64,000 nt of DNA from JBBDWK01 sp040902885 (GTDB lineage Bacteria; Acidobacteriota; Terriglobia; Bryobacterales; Bryobacteraceae): the NCBI GenBank assembly GCA_040902885.1, contig JBBDWK010000083.1, positions 25,988-89,987 of the forward strand, in the 5' to 3' direction. Both the position numbers and the translations under genes were made by a program. The stretch's first letter is position 1; every line of letters begins with the position of its first letter. This document shows positions 41,378 through 50,059 of the stretch, one piece after another. The notes beneath the pieces are model-generated. The model did no database searches. It had not been told where the DNA came from and saw nothing but the letters and a program-made list of their open reading frames with translations.

Positions 41378-42652
41378 TCAGAGCGTCGCTACGGGAATCG
41401 AAGCCGCTCCGTAAATCTTCCCCGCCTTCACCGTTGCCACGGGGCGCAGCTTCTGGTTGCCTACGCGCGTGGCGCGCAGCGCGTCCATGAACTCGAAGCG
41501 GCCCTCGTCCATGGCGAATACCGCCACGTCGGCCATGGAGCCTTCCGCGAGAGTGCCCAATCCCTTCGGGAACCCGAACGTGCGAGCCGGGTTGGTGGCC
41601 GACCGTTCGATCACCTGCTCCAGCGTCATTCCGAGGTGCATGAACTTGGAAAGCGTCGTGGCCAGATCGAACACCGGTCCGTTGTAATTGAACTGGTGTA
41701 CATCGCTCGAGATGGTGCCCGGCAGCAGCTCCTGCTGGAGCGCCTTCTCCGCAGTGTCGAACGAAAAGCTTCCCGCGCCATGACCGATGTCCAGGTTTAC
41801 GCCCCGCGTCACGGCCTGGCGCACCTCCGGCAGGATGCGTCCCCGTGCGTCCAGGATGCCGCCGTCTCCACCGCGGAAGCTGTGCGTAATCACGTCGCCC
41901 TTTTTCAGCATTGCGAGAATGTCGGGCAGCGGCGAGTAGGAGCCGCCGATATGGACCATGAGCGGTAGCTTGACCGCGTCGGCCGCCTCCCGAGCAAGGC
42001 CCAGCGCCTTCAGGTCGTGATCGCCCGCGATGTTGCGCGTCAGTCGGATCTTGACGCCCAGAATCACGTCGCGGTTCCGCTCGATGGTGCGTATAGCAAG
42101 CTTCGGATTGGCATAGCGCAGATCGAGCAGCTCGCCGTACGGATTGTCGGTCGAGAGCGTGGACTGGCCGACAACGGAGATGTTGAGCAGCGCGTAGACG
42201 CGCGTCTCCACGGTATCGATCACGTATTTCCGCAAGCCCGGAAACGTGTGCGCGCCCGCCGATCCCGCATCCACCACCGTGGTGACCCCTTTTGCGATGC
42301 AGTTGGGGTCCGCGGGGATTCCCAGTGGCGCTACACCGTCGTAGACGTGAACGTGAACGTCGATCAGCCCCGGTGTGACGATCTTCCCGCGCGCGTCAAG
42401 GACCTGCCGCGCTTCGCCCGGAGCGATACCCGCGGCGACGCGCGCCACACGATCGCCAGTGATGCCGATGTCCCGCTCCGCCGAGAGGTTCTGCGACGGA
42501 TCGACGACGCGGCCGCCTTTCACCAGAAGGTCGTAAACCGCCGAAGATCGCGACTGCGCCGACAGCAGTTCGGGGCCGCCTCTTGCCAGCGTGCAGATCA
42601 GAGACGGACCGATGGCGGTCTGTTGCAGAAAACGGCGTCGTGAGTGTCGCAT
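41378..42652 (-). CDS. Tat-exported amidohydrolase/deacetylase-family metallohydrolase
   Basis: 424 residues. The Tat signal RHSRRRFLQQT is followed by an amidohydrolase N-terminal sandwich (LLVKGGRVVDPSQNLSAERD). The metal site begins at GLIDVHVHVYDG, with VKIRLTRNI supplying a Lys, then MVHIGGSYSP, THSFRGGDGG and SSDVHQFNYNGPV. It ends with ATNPARTFGFPKGLGTLAEG. This is the EF_0837/AHD-like deacetylase branch. It probably hydrolyses a cyclic amide or N-acyl group in the periplasm. Its ATG overlaps the first ATG of the divergent protease gene at a CATG. Confidence 0.85.
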   Translation of the reverse strand: MRHSRRRFLQQTAIGPSLICTLARGGPELLSAQSRSSAVYDLLVKGGRVVDPSQNLSAERDIGITGDRVARVAAGIAPGEARQVLDARGKIVTPGLIDVHVHVYDGVAPLGIPADPNCIAKGVTTVVDAGSAGAHTFPGLRKYVIDTVETRVYALLNISVVGQSTLSTDNPYGELLDLRYANPKLAIRTIERNRDVILGVKIRLTRNIAGDHDLKALGLAREAADAVKLPLMVHIGGSYSPLPDILAMLKKGDVITHSFRGGDGGILDARGRILPEVRQAVTRGVNLDIGHGAGSFSFDTAEKALQQELLPGTISSDVHQFNYNGPVFDLATTLSKFMHLGMTLEQVIERSATNPARTFGFPKGLGTLAEGSMADVAVFAMDEGRFEFMDALRATRVGNQKLRPVATVKAGKIYGAASIPVATL

Positions 42653-43569
42653 GAATACCTCGAAGTTACAATATAGGCGATTGAGAACCGCAATTCCCGT
42701 CTTATTTCTGCTGCTGGTGATGGCTTTCCTTTTCGCGCCGGTCCAGCGGGCCGCCGCGAAGTGGTTGCGCCACCGGCCCGCGAACCTGTTTCTGGCAGCC
42801 GGGGCTGCTCGCCGGGGCGTTCTGCCTCATCGCCGCTTACGTGGACGCGTTCAGCCTGCCGCTTGCGATGGCCATCCTCGCGTACACGCTTGTGCCCTCG
42901 ACGCTGGCCTTTTTGGGAGGCCCGGGGCAAGCTCGCGGGGGTCCCAAGCTACTGGACCTGGCTCTGATGCTGTTGTTCTGGCTTCCTTTGGAGCTGGGGC
43001 TCGGAGGGAGGTGGATTCCCAGGCCCGCGCAGGGCTTTCTGCACACCGTGGCCTATGGCGTCGCGATCACGCTCGCTCTAACCGTGTTTCTTTGCTTTCG
43101 GGAACTCAAAGGCATGAAGTACAACCTGCCGGGGACGGCGCGGGACTTCGTCTTTCCGCTTGCCGGTTTCGTGCTGGTTGCCCCGTTCCTGATTACGCTT
43201 GGCCTTCTGCTTGGCTTTATCCAGCCGTTTCACGTTCCGGAGCAACTCTCGTGGACCCGCGTTCTCACAACCTACGCCGTCATCCTGGCGGGCGTCGCGC
43301 TTCCGGAGGAGATTCTGTTTCGCGGTCTGATTCAGAACTGGCTGATGCAGAAGCTGGGCGCGAGCAACCGCACGCTGCTGGTGGCGGCGGTAATCTTCGG
43401 CGCCGCGCACTTCAACAACGGCCCCGGTCCGCTGCCCAACTGGCGGTACGCGATTCTGGCAACCATCGCGGGACTCGCGTACGGCAAGGTTTTCCAGGCA
43501 TCATCCAGCGTCTTCGCTTCCGCTTTTCTGCACGCGCTGGTGAACACCGTCCGGCACACGTTCTTCTAA
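42651..43569 (+). pseudogene. CPBP-family intramembrane protease with an internal frameshift
   Basis: The main frame (42841 onward) gives a membrane protein with the CPBP motifs EEILFRGLIQNW (EExxxR), FGAAHFNN (FxxxH) and FLHALVNTVRH (HxxxN). This is the Abi/CAAX type of glutamic intramembrane protease. The N-terminal helix (AIPVLFLLLVMAFLFAPVQ) lies in another frame starting at 42651 or at TTG 42681. The frames meet near 42790-42815, where CTGTTTCTGGCAGCCGGGG can be read either way. A one-base length change would fuse them. It may be a real mutation or a sequencing error. Confidence 0.65.
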
Positions 43570-44906
43570 ACGGGAGTGGCCGCCATCGCCGTGGGGTCCC
43601 AGCGATACACGCGGTTGTCGAAGTAGCTCATGTTGGAGAGCAGCGCCGGACCCGCGGCCCGCAAGCCGAACACCGCATCCTCGACCACCGGCTTGCGGCT
43701 GCGCACGGCCGCGAAGAAATTGCGGTGATGGTCCAGATGATCGCTGTATCCGCGCGGCGGCAGATAGCGCTCTTCCTGAAGCGGCCGCATGGCATCGGCG
43801 TTCGCCTCCTGCTCGGGATACCGCTTCCTGTACTCCTCCAGAAACCGCTCCTGCACGGCCTCGGGAAACGTCCCGATCGTGTAGCCGGGCTCAGCCTCGC
43901 GCGGCTTTTTGGAAACGGTCACGCCGTTTCCGATGGTCATGATGCCCTCGCTGCCGACGAATCGGAAGCCCGACGTCTCCCCCGCCCCGTTCACGAAGTT
44001 GACCCGCAGCGCCAGATTGAACGCCGGGTGGGATTCCGTCTTCGGATAGTCGTAAAGACCCAGCATCACGTCCGGCACGTCACGGCCGTCTTTCCAGAAG
44101 CGCAGACCGCCGGTGGCCATCACGCGCGTGGGTCCGTGCGAATCGACCACGAAATGGATGCCGGAGAACAAATGCACGAACAGATCGCCCGCGACCCCGG
44201 TTCCGTAATCGCGGTAGTTGCGCCAGCGGAACAGCCGCACGGGCTCGAAGGGCGTTTTGGGAGCGTGGCCGAGGAAGCGGTCCCAATCGACCGTCTGAGG
44301 CGAAGCATCTGGCGGGATGGAGTATTGCCAGGCGCCGATAGCGGAGTTCCGGTCCCACCAGGCTTCAATCATATTGAGCTCGCCTATGGCGCCGGCCTGG
44401 AACAGATCCCGTGCCTTCTCATAGATCACGGAGCTGACCCGCTGGCTGCCCACCTGCATGATGCGCCCCGTGCGCGATTGCGCGTCGATTACCTGTTTGC
44501 CTTCCCCAATCGCCTGCACCATGGGCTTTTCGCAATACACATCCTTGCCGGCTTCCATGGCCTCAATGGAGATCCGCGAGTGCCAGTGATCGGGCGTGCC
44601 GACGATCACGGCGTCGATATCCTTCTTCGCCAGAACCTCGCGGTAGTCGCGCGTCGCAAAGAGGTGCTTCCCGAAGAGTTCGCGGGCGCGGATCAGCCGT
44701 CCCTCGTAGACATCGCTGACGGCTGCGAGTTCCACGCCGGGAACTGCAAGCGCCGAACGCGTATCGCCGCTTCCCATCCCGCCGATGCCGATGGTGGCGA
44801 CGCGGATGCGGTCGTTGGCTGAAATCTTCCCGTCCTGCGCGGCAGCCGCGGTGGCGCCGGCCATGGCCGTGGTGGCCTGAAGGAAATGACGTCGGCTGGT
44901 GGACAA
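43566..44906 (-). CDS. Tat-exported Gfo/Idh/MocA-family oxidoreductase
   Basis: 446 residues. The Tat signal SRRHFLQATTAMAG is followed by a Rossmann fold (RVATIGIGGMGSGD), VIVGTPDHWHSRI, the catalytic-site motif EKPM within DVYCEKPMVQ, and the C-terminal domain with GVAGDLFVHLFSGIHF and GEGIM-like turns. It probably oxidises or reduces a sugar or inositol derivative using bound NAD(P) after folding in the cytoplasm. Such exported members are numerous in acidobacteria. The 3' end overlaps the convergent protease gene by 4 bases. Confidence 0.9.
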   Translation of the reverse strand: MSTSRRHFLQATTAMAGATAAAAQDGKISANDRIRVATIGIGGMGSGDTRSALAVPGVELAAVSDVYEGRLIRARELFGKHLFATRDYREVLAKKDIDAVIVGTPDHWHSRISIEAMEAGKDVYCEKPMVQAIGEGKQVIDAQSRTGRIMQVGSQRVSSVIYEKARDLFQAGAIGELNMIEAWWDRNSAIGAWQYSIPPDASPQTVDWDRFLGHAPKTPFEPVRLFRWRNYRDYGTGVAGDLFVHLFSGIHFVVDSHGPTRVMATGGLRFWKDGRDVPDVMLGLYDYPKTESHPAFNLALRVNFVNGAGETSGFRFVGSEGIMTIGNGVTVSKKPREAEPGYTIGTFPEAVQERFLEEYRKRYPEQEANADAMRPLQEERYLPPRGYSDHLDHHRNFFAAVRSRKPVVEDAVFGLRAAGPALLSNMSYFDNRVYRWDPTAMAATPV

Positions 44907-44982
44907 ATCGGTTCTCCTCTTACTACTCTACTCGCGTTCGAACATTGCGGTAAGGGCATGGAATCGGCTAGATTAAAGACAC

Positions 44983-45072
44983 GGAGAGGTGCGAGAGCGG
45001 TTGAATCGGGCGGTCTCGAAAACCGTTGAACTCTTACGGGTTCCGAGGGTTCGAATCCCTCCCTCTCCGCCA
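44983..45072 (+). tRNA. tRNA-Ser (anticodon CGA)
   Basis: The acceptor stem GGAGAGG (44983-44989) pairs with CCTCTCC (45062-45068), followed by G and an encoded CCA. The anticodon loop CTCGAAA gives CGA, which reads UCG. A long variable arm (ACTCTTACGGGTTCC) and the T loop GGTTCGAATCC are present. All features fit tRNA-Ser. Confidence 0.95.
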
Positions 45073-45124
45073 CGTGGCATTCGGCTCTCGCTTCGCGGCC
45101 GCGGCTTCACTCCCTGGAGAAATT

Positions 45125-45679
45125 TTGAAACGTTGTGACTGGGTTAATGATAACCCCTTGATGATTCAGTATCACGACGAAGAGTGGGGTGTGCCGGTCT
45201 ATGATGATAACAAGTTATTTGAGTTCCTAATCTTAGAAGGGGCGCAAGCGGGACTTACGTGGCAAACTGTCTTGAATAAGCGAGAAACTTACCGCAAGGC
45301 GTTTCATAGTTTTAACCCCACTAAGATCGCCCGCTACGGGAAACGGGATGTTGAGCGATTGCTCAATGATACCGGCATCATTCGCAACCGGCTAAAAATA
45401 GAAGCAGCGATCGTCAATGCTGAAAAGTTCCTTGAAGTGAAAAGAGAGTTTGGTTCCTTTCGCGAATACATCTGGCGATTTGTCGATGGCAAACCCATGG
45501 ATCACGCATTGGAAACTTTCAAGCAGATCCCGGTAACCACCAAAGAATCGGATGCCATGAGTAAAGATCTGCGCAAAAGAGGATTTAAGTTTGTCGGTTC
45601 AACAATTTGTTATGCTTTCATGCAGGCGGTAGGCATGGTTAATGATCACACGACGAACTGTTTCAGGTATAAAAGCTGA
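45125..45679 (+). CDS. tag: DNA-3-methyladenine glycosylase I
   Basis: 184 residues from TTG 45125, with GGAGA 4 bases upstream; the start aligns with E. coli Tag (KRCDWVNDNPLMIQYHDEEWG). Zinc ligands Cys 4, His 17, the His in VNDHTTNC and the last Cys are all kept. EGAQAGLTWQTVLNKRE, GIIRNRLKIEA and KRGFKFVGSTICYAFMQA are also present. It excises 3-methyladenine from alkylated DNA. The gene is much richer in A+T than its neighbours (about 42-48% G+C in counted stretches) and begins 52 bases after tRNA-Ser, which suggests transfer. Confidence 0.95.
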   Translation: MKRCDWVNDNPLMIQYHDEEWGVPVYDDNKLFEFLILEGAQAGLTWQTVLNKRETYRKAFHSFNPTKIARYGKRDVERLLNDTGIIRNRLKIEAAIVNAEKFLEVKREFGSFREYIWRFVDGKPMDHALETFKQIPVTTKESDAMSKDLRKRGFKFVGSTICYAFMQAVGMVNDHTTNCFRYKS

Positions 45680-45682
45680 ACG

Positions 45683-48265
45683 TTATTGACGGCCGGCGGC
45701 CCAGTTCATCAAAACGACGAACCTGCCCGGAGGCTCCGCACGGCACCTGATCACGAAGCGTCTTCCATCGCGGGTATCATAGTGATAGTTATACGGCTGG
45801 TTACGCAGTGGCAGACCCTGAGGCGCCGTTTCGGGGCAGACGCGGAACAGCCGGGACGGCGCAGGCACGGCGCCCGGCCGGCCCAAATCCCCGGTGCTCA
45901 CGGCATAAAGATCGAGGTCGCCCGACATATAGAACAGCTCCTGGCCGTCGGCCCGCCACACCGGGTAGTCGCCGCCGCTGCTGGAGATCTGGATCTTGCC
46001 CTCGCCGGTGGCCGGCACGCCGGCAAACGGACGCACATAGACTTCGAAGCGGCCCGTCTCGTCGGAAGCGTATGCGATCCACTTGCCGTCCGGCGAGAAG
46101 CGGGCGCCTCCCTCATTGAACGGCGTAGCGAGAAACGGGAACGGCTTGCGGTCGCCTGAAGCCCCTGCCACCCAAATATCGAAGCTGCCGATTGAGACCC
46201 ACTTGCCGTCTTGCGACCAGTCATAGGGTGCGCTGTTAGCGACGCTCAATTCATCCGTTGAGGGCGCAAGCGGCGATTCGGCGCTGCCGGGATCCATCGA
46301 CTTCTTGATGTAAGGAGGCACGACGGCGCCTCCGCCGCGATCCGAGCCAAACACCAATTGCCTCCCATCCGGCGACCAGACCGGAAACGCATCGTTCGCC
46401 TGGTGCGTGGTAAGCCGGGCCGTGACTCCTCGGGCAGTCTCGATATACCACACATCCCGGTTTCCGGTCTGCTCGTCGGGACGCATAAAGGCGATGCGGT
46501 CGCCGTTCGGAGAGAGCCTCGGCTGCCCGAAGTCTCCTCGCGGGCCCACGGCGCCAATCTCCTCACCATTCCGAGCAAACCAGGTGAGCCGTGTTTGGCC
46601 GTCGCCAGGAGGACTCAGGATAACGATGCCTCCGGCCGTGGAGACTTCAAAGGACGCGAGCGCAGCAGCCGGACTGTAAGCGACACTCTCGATCGTTGGC
46701 ACGGCATCGCCAATCAGCTTCTCGCTGTCGGCATCGAAGGGCTGCGCTACAAGCGCGCTGTCGCGGTAATACAGCAGTGCGCCGGGAGAGCCGTTGCGCG
46801 GCGGAATGTATTGCACGTTGGATTGAACGGGCATCAGCCGCCGGACCGCGGACGAATCGAGCGATCCAATGTAGAGCGCATTGTTCTCGCGCTCCGCGCA
46901 CCGAGCCGTGAAGAGAAACCGGCGTCCATCGGGCAGGAAAAACGGACTGCGATGCGAGTTTTCCGTGCGTGAGCGGTCGAGCTTACTCACCTGGTGCCCC
47001 GATCCGCCCGATTCGTGAATACGAAACAACGGAGTACGATTACCAGGCTGGTAGATAATATCGCCCTTCGCGCCCCACGCCGCCCGCTCGATTGCGGGCA
47101 ACTGTGCGATGGTTTGAGGCGAACCGCCTGAAAGATCGATCTTCTTCAACTTGCCGTCCGCGACGAACCCGATCCAGCGGCCGTCGGGCGACCAGAAGGG
47201 GCTACTGCCTCCCTCCGTGCCAGGGAGCGGACGCGCCTCCACGGAATTGAGCGGCCGGAGCCAGATCGACACCGGACCTTGGTCGGCGCTGCCCGAGAAG
47301 ACGAAATAGCGGCCGTCGGGCGACGGTACGGGCATGGTGAAGGGCTCGATCGTTTCCCGGTCGAACGACAGGATGAAGCGGGCGGGATGCCCGGGCGGCG
47401 ACGCCGGGTTGCGGATCAAAATCGCCATCCCCAGAACGAACAATCCCGCACAGAACCCAGCGCCGGCGGCCGCCCACGTCCAGCGTGCTGGAGGTTTGGG
47501 AGACTGTGACTTCCCTGAGGCCGGGCTTTTCGCTACCCACTCCAGCTCGGCTTTCACATCCAGGCTGGACTGCCAGCGGTTCTCCGGCTCTCTCTCCAGA
47601 CAGCGCTCCACCACGTGAGCGAACCGGTCGGGCAGACCGTCCAGCGCCACACTCTCGCCCTGCGCGGCCCTCGATCGCTTGCCGGTGGCCATTTCGTACA
47701 GAACCAGACCCAGAGCGAAAATGTCCGTCCGCGCATCGCACTGCTTACCGGCCAACTGCTCCGGCGCCATATAGGCGGGCGTGCCCTGGATGGCGTGGCT
47801 GGCTGTAACCGTTTCGTCTGCTTGCGTGATCTTCGCCAGCCCGAAGTCCAGCACCTTGACCCCGGATTTAGTCACCATGATATTGCCGGGCTTCAGGTCG
47901 CGATGAATGATGCCGCTCGCGTGCGCCGCCGCCAGCGCATCGGCCATCTGCGCGCCGTAGCGAAGCGCCAGTTCCAGCGGCAAGCGGCCCTTTTGCAGCC
48001 GTGCCGCCAGTGTTTCGCCTTCCACCAGCTCCATCACCAGATAGCCGGGACCCACGTCGTATAACGTGCAAATGTGCGGGTGGTTCAAACCGGAGATGGC
48101 TCGCGCCTCAAGCTCGAAACGATGGCTGAACTCCTCGGCCAGGATCTTGATGGCCACCGGGCGGCCCAGCCGGGTATCGCGGGCCCTATAGACCTGACCC
48201 ATGCCACCGGCGCCGAGCGCCGTTTCGATGCGGTACGGTCCGAGCTGCGCGTCCGGAGTCAGCAT
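45683..48265 (-). CDS. Membrane Ser/Thr protein kinase fused to a TolB-like propeller
   Basis: 860 residues. The kinase domain (1-265) has GAGGMGQVYRARD, the VAIK lysine, catalytic HRDLKPGN, DFGLA and GTPAYMAPEQL, so it should be active. A single membrane helix (WAAAGAGFCAGLFVLGMAILI) near 285 separates it from ~550 extracytoplasmic residues of WD40/TolB-like blades (SPFWSPDGRWIGFVADGK, PRLSPNGDRIAFMR, FPVWSPDGRQLVFGSDRGG). The propeller probably senses a ligand or protein outside. Such fusions are abundant in acidobacteria. Confidence 0.95.
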   Translation of the reverse strand: MLTPDAQLGPYRIETALGAGGMGQVYRARDTRLGRPVAIKILAEEFSHRFELEARAISGLNHPHICTLYDVGPGYLVMELVEGETLAARLQKGRLPLELALRYGAQMADALAAAHASGIIHRDLKPGNIMVTKSGVKVLDFGLAKITQADETVTASHAIQGTPAYMAPEQLAGKQCDARTDIFALGLVLYEMATGKRSRAAQGESVALDGLPDRFAHVVERCLEREPENRWQSSLDVKAELEWVAKSPASGKSQSPKPPARWTWAAAGAGFCAGLFVLGMAILIRNPASPPGHPARFILSFDRETIEPFTMPVPSPDGRYFVFSGSADQGPVSIWLRPLNSVEARPLPGTEGGSSPFWSPDGRWIGFVADGKLKKIDLSGGSPQTIAQLPAIERAAWGAKGDIIYQPGNRTPLFRIHESGGSGHQVSKLDRSRTENSHRSPFFLPDGRRFLFTARCAERENNALYIGSLDSSAVRRLMPVQSNVQYIPPRNGSPGALLYYRDSALVAQPFDADSEKLIGDAVPTIESVAYSPAAALASFEVSTAGGIVILSPPGDGQTRLTWFARNGEEIGAVGPRGDFGQPRLSPNGDRIAFMRPDEQTGNRDVWYIETARGVTARLTTHQANDAFPVWSPDGRQLVFGSDRGGGAVVPPYIKKSMDPGSAESPLAPSTDELSVANSAPYDWSQDGKWVSIGSFDIWVAGASGDRKPFPFLATPFNEGGARFSPDGKWIAYASDETGRFEVYVRPFAGVPATGEGKIQISSSGGDYPVWRADGQELFYMSGDLDLYAVSTGDLGRPGAVPAPSRLFRVCPETAPQGLPLRNQPYNYHYDTRDGRRFVIRCRAEPPGRFVVLMNWAAGRQ

Positions 48266-48330
48266 TCAACCTCGCCTCGCAGTGCGTAGTAGAGCTTTTC
48301 AATCTGCTGAAAGCGCTCCGAAGTCATCAT
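48259..48330 (-). CDS. Short upstream coding frame coupled to the kinase gene
   Basis: A 23-codon frame (MMTSERFQQIEKLYYALR...) whose stop TGA overlaps the kinase start as ATGCTGA. The sequence resembles the MTPERWxxIExLYxAA opening that begins many acidobacterial kinase and sigma-factor proteins. It may be a decayed N-terminus or a leader that couples translation. There is no strong ribosome site. Confidence 0.35.
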   Translation of the reverse strand: MMTSERFQQIEKLYYALRGEVEC

Positions 48331-48433
48331 CACGTCCGAGGTATACCAGCGTATTACCGAATGGAATTAGCGGCAACCCGAAAACCGGCGAGGAGTGCAC
48401 CGGACGATCTATACTGAGGTTGGATAGCGCAGA

Positions 48434-48721
48434 ATGCCAACCGTGGTCGATATTGGGACCCTGATTGATCGATCACCGGAAATCCGAAAGGGCCGGCCTT
48501 GCATCGCTGGGACGGGTGTCACGGTTCGGCGTATCGCCGGGTGGCATAATCTGGGCCTAATCCCCGAGGAGATCGCGGCTAAGATCGAGCACCTTACGCT
48601 CGCACAGGTTCATGCGGCTCTCGCCTACTATCACGCCAACCGGGACGAGATTGACACCGACATCGCCGATGAAGAAGCGGCGGCGGAAGAAATCTTTCCG
48701 GCGCCGGCGAAGCGGACGTGA
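48434..48721 (+). CDS. DUF433 antitoxin (second pair)
   Basis: A 95-residue protein with PEIRKGRPCIAGTGVTVRRIAGW, the DUF433 signature, followed by GLIPEEIAAKIEHLTLAQVHAAL and an acidic tail (DTDIADEEAAAEEIF). It differs from the copy at 31279-31491 by its longer C-terminus, so the two are separate subfamilies. Its stop overlaps a GTG that starts a decayed DUF5615 toxin. Confidence 0.85.
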   Translation: MPTVVDIGTLIDRSPEIRKGRPCIAGTGVTVRRIAGWHNLGLIPEEIAAKIEHLTLAQVHAALAYYHANRDEIDTDIADEEAAAEEIFPAPAKRT

Positions 48722-48900
48722 GCCTTCGCTTGTACGTTGACGAGGACGCGATGGACGGGGACCTTGTTCGCGGTCTTCGGTCGCGAGGAATCGATGTGCT
48801 CACGGCCGCCGACGCCGGCATGATCCGTCGGACGGATTAAGAACACCTCTGCCTGGCCACGATGTAGGGCACACTGTACTCGTTCGATATTCGGGACTAA
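48718..48900 (+). pseudogene. DUF5615 PIN-like toxin, nonsense-mutated
   Basis: The GTG start overlaps the antitoxin stop. The frame reads SLRLYVDEDAMDGDLVRGLR, then IDVLTAADAGMIRRTD, and a TAA at 48838-48840 where the family has Glu. Without leaving the frame it continues EHLCLAT, meets a TAG, then GTLYSFDIRD and a final TAA at 48898. The continuous frame with recognisable residues shows decay by point mutation, not by frameshift. Confidence 0.8.
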
Positions 48901-48918
48901 GAGGCTACAATCGGATCG

Positions 48919-49380
48919 ATGGGAACGTCACCCTGGTGGTTCACGCCCTTGATGACATTTGCGGGCATAGTGGTTGGCGGCGGCGTGTCGATCATTACTG
49001 CATGGTTGACCCAGCGATATAACCTACAGACACAGCTCGCCCTTAAGCGGGCCGATGAAGATGCTGCCGCCGCGGCAACGCTCCGGACCGAGAAGGAGAA
49101 GCGGTACTTGGCCATCGTTCAATACGTCGAGAGCCTCTACGCAAACAGTCCTAATCTGGCTGGAAGGGCCGAATTCCTGAAGGCAGTGCGCGAGGTTGGG
49201 TTGCTCGGTGACCAAGAACTCGTGCGCAAGCTGCGAATCTTTATGGTTGACCTCGCCGGGAAAAGCGAAGCTGATTCCCGCGAGCAACTCTTCGGTGATG
49301 TGATGTTGGAAATGCGAAAGGGATTGGGCCTCGCGACAGACCGGCTCAGCAACCAAGATTTCCGATTCCATTCGGCCTGA
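48919..49380 (+). CDS. Membrane-anchored hypothetical protein
   Basis: A 153-residue protein. One N-terminal helix (FTPLMTFAGIVVGGGVSIITAWL) is followed by a charged coiled-coil-like stretch (ALKRADEDAAAAATLRTEKEKRY) and an alpha-helical domain (VREVGLLGDQELVRKLRIFMVDLAG, FGDVMLEMRKGLGL). It resembles small membrane proteins with a cytoplasmic helical domain, and the function is unknown. It stands 18 bases after the toxin pseudogene. Confidence 0.6.
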   Translation: MGTSPWWFTPLMTFAGIVVGGGVSIITAWLTQRYNLQTQLALKRADEDAAAAATLRTEKEKRYLAIVQYVESLYANSPNLAGRAEFLKAVREVGLLGDQELVRKLRIFMVDLAGKSEADSREQLFGDVMLEMRKGLGLATDRLSNQDFRFHSA

Positions 49381-49537
49381 CACGACCGACAGCTCCTCCG
49401 GCTCGACGCGTCACGGCCTACGCGTAGATGCGCCCGAACGGCGGACGATGATTTCGTCTGGCGTCGCTGCGAACCCGAAAACGCCCTGCCATCGCCTGCG
49501 AACGCTGTGATGCCACCCCCGTAGGCGAATCTCCACC

Positions 49538-50059
49538 CTACTGCGACGCGTGACACACGTCGCAGCCGTTGGCCGCGTTATTCCGCGCGTGGCAGTCCAT
49601 GCAGGCCACCATGGACGTGGATTTCTCCTTGAACAGCACGTCCCGCTGGGCGACTTCGCCGTGGCAGTTCCCGCATGCGATGCCCGCGTCCTGCACGTGC
49701 AGAGCGTGATTGAACCAGACGTAATCCGGCACCCGGTAGACGCGCTCCCACGGGATAGTTTGCTTCTCCTTTGCGAAGCGGGCGAGCTTCTGGATCTCGG
49801 CGCTCTCCGCCTTGATGCTCGCATGACAACCCATGCAGAGCGTCGCCTTCGGATAGGTGGCCTGAAAACCCTCGCCGGGCATGGTGTGGCAGTTCTTGCA
49901 GACCAGGCCGGCGGCGATGTGAACCTTATGGCTATAGGCGATGGGCTGCGTGATGGGCGGGCCCGGCAGAACTTCCTGTATCGGCTGATACACCTTCTTC
50001 TGCTGCGCAATCGCTGCCAAGGCCGCGGCAAGAGAGAGGCAGATCGGAAGACGCCTCAT
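49538..50059 (-). CDS. Five-haem periplasmic cytochrome c
   Basis: 173 residues from ATG 50059, in ATGA overlap with the PQQ dehydrogenase stop. A signal peptide (LPICLSLAAALAAIAQ) is followed by five CxxCH sites: CKNCH, CMGCH, CGNCH, CMDCH and CDVCH. Distal His candidates YSHKVH and FNHALH indicate bis-His haems as in the cytochrome c3/c7 family. Co-translation with the quinoprotein points to a role as its electron acceptor. Confidence 0.9.
   Translation of the reverse strand: MRRLPICLSLAAALAAIAQQKKVYQPIQEVLPGPPITQPIAYSHKVHIAAGLVCKNCHTMPGEGFQATYPKATLCMGCHASIKAESAEIQKLARFAKEKQTIPWERVYRVPDYVWFNHALHVQDAGIACGNCHGEVAQRDVLFKEKSTSMVACMDCHARNNAANGCDVCHASQ

Noticed and set aside
49381..49537. NHL-repeat-like fragment on the minus strand
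   Set aside because: Only a short GGITAFAGDGRAFSG-like match is visible, with no start or flanking repeats; too little to annotate.
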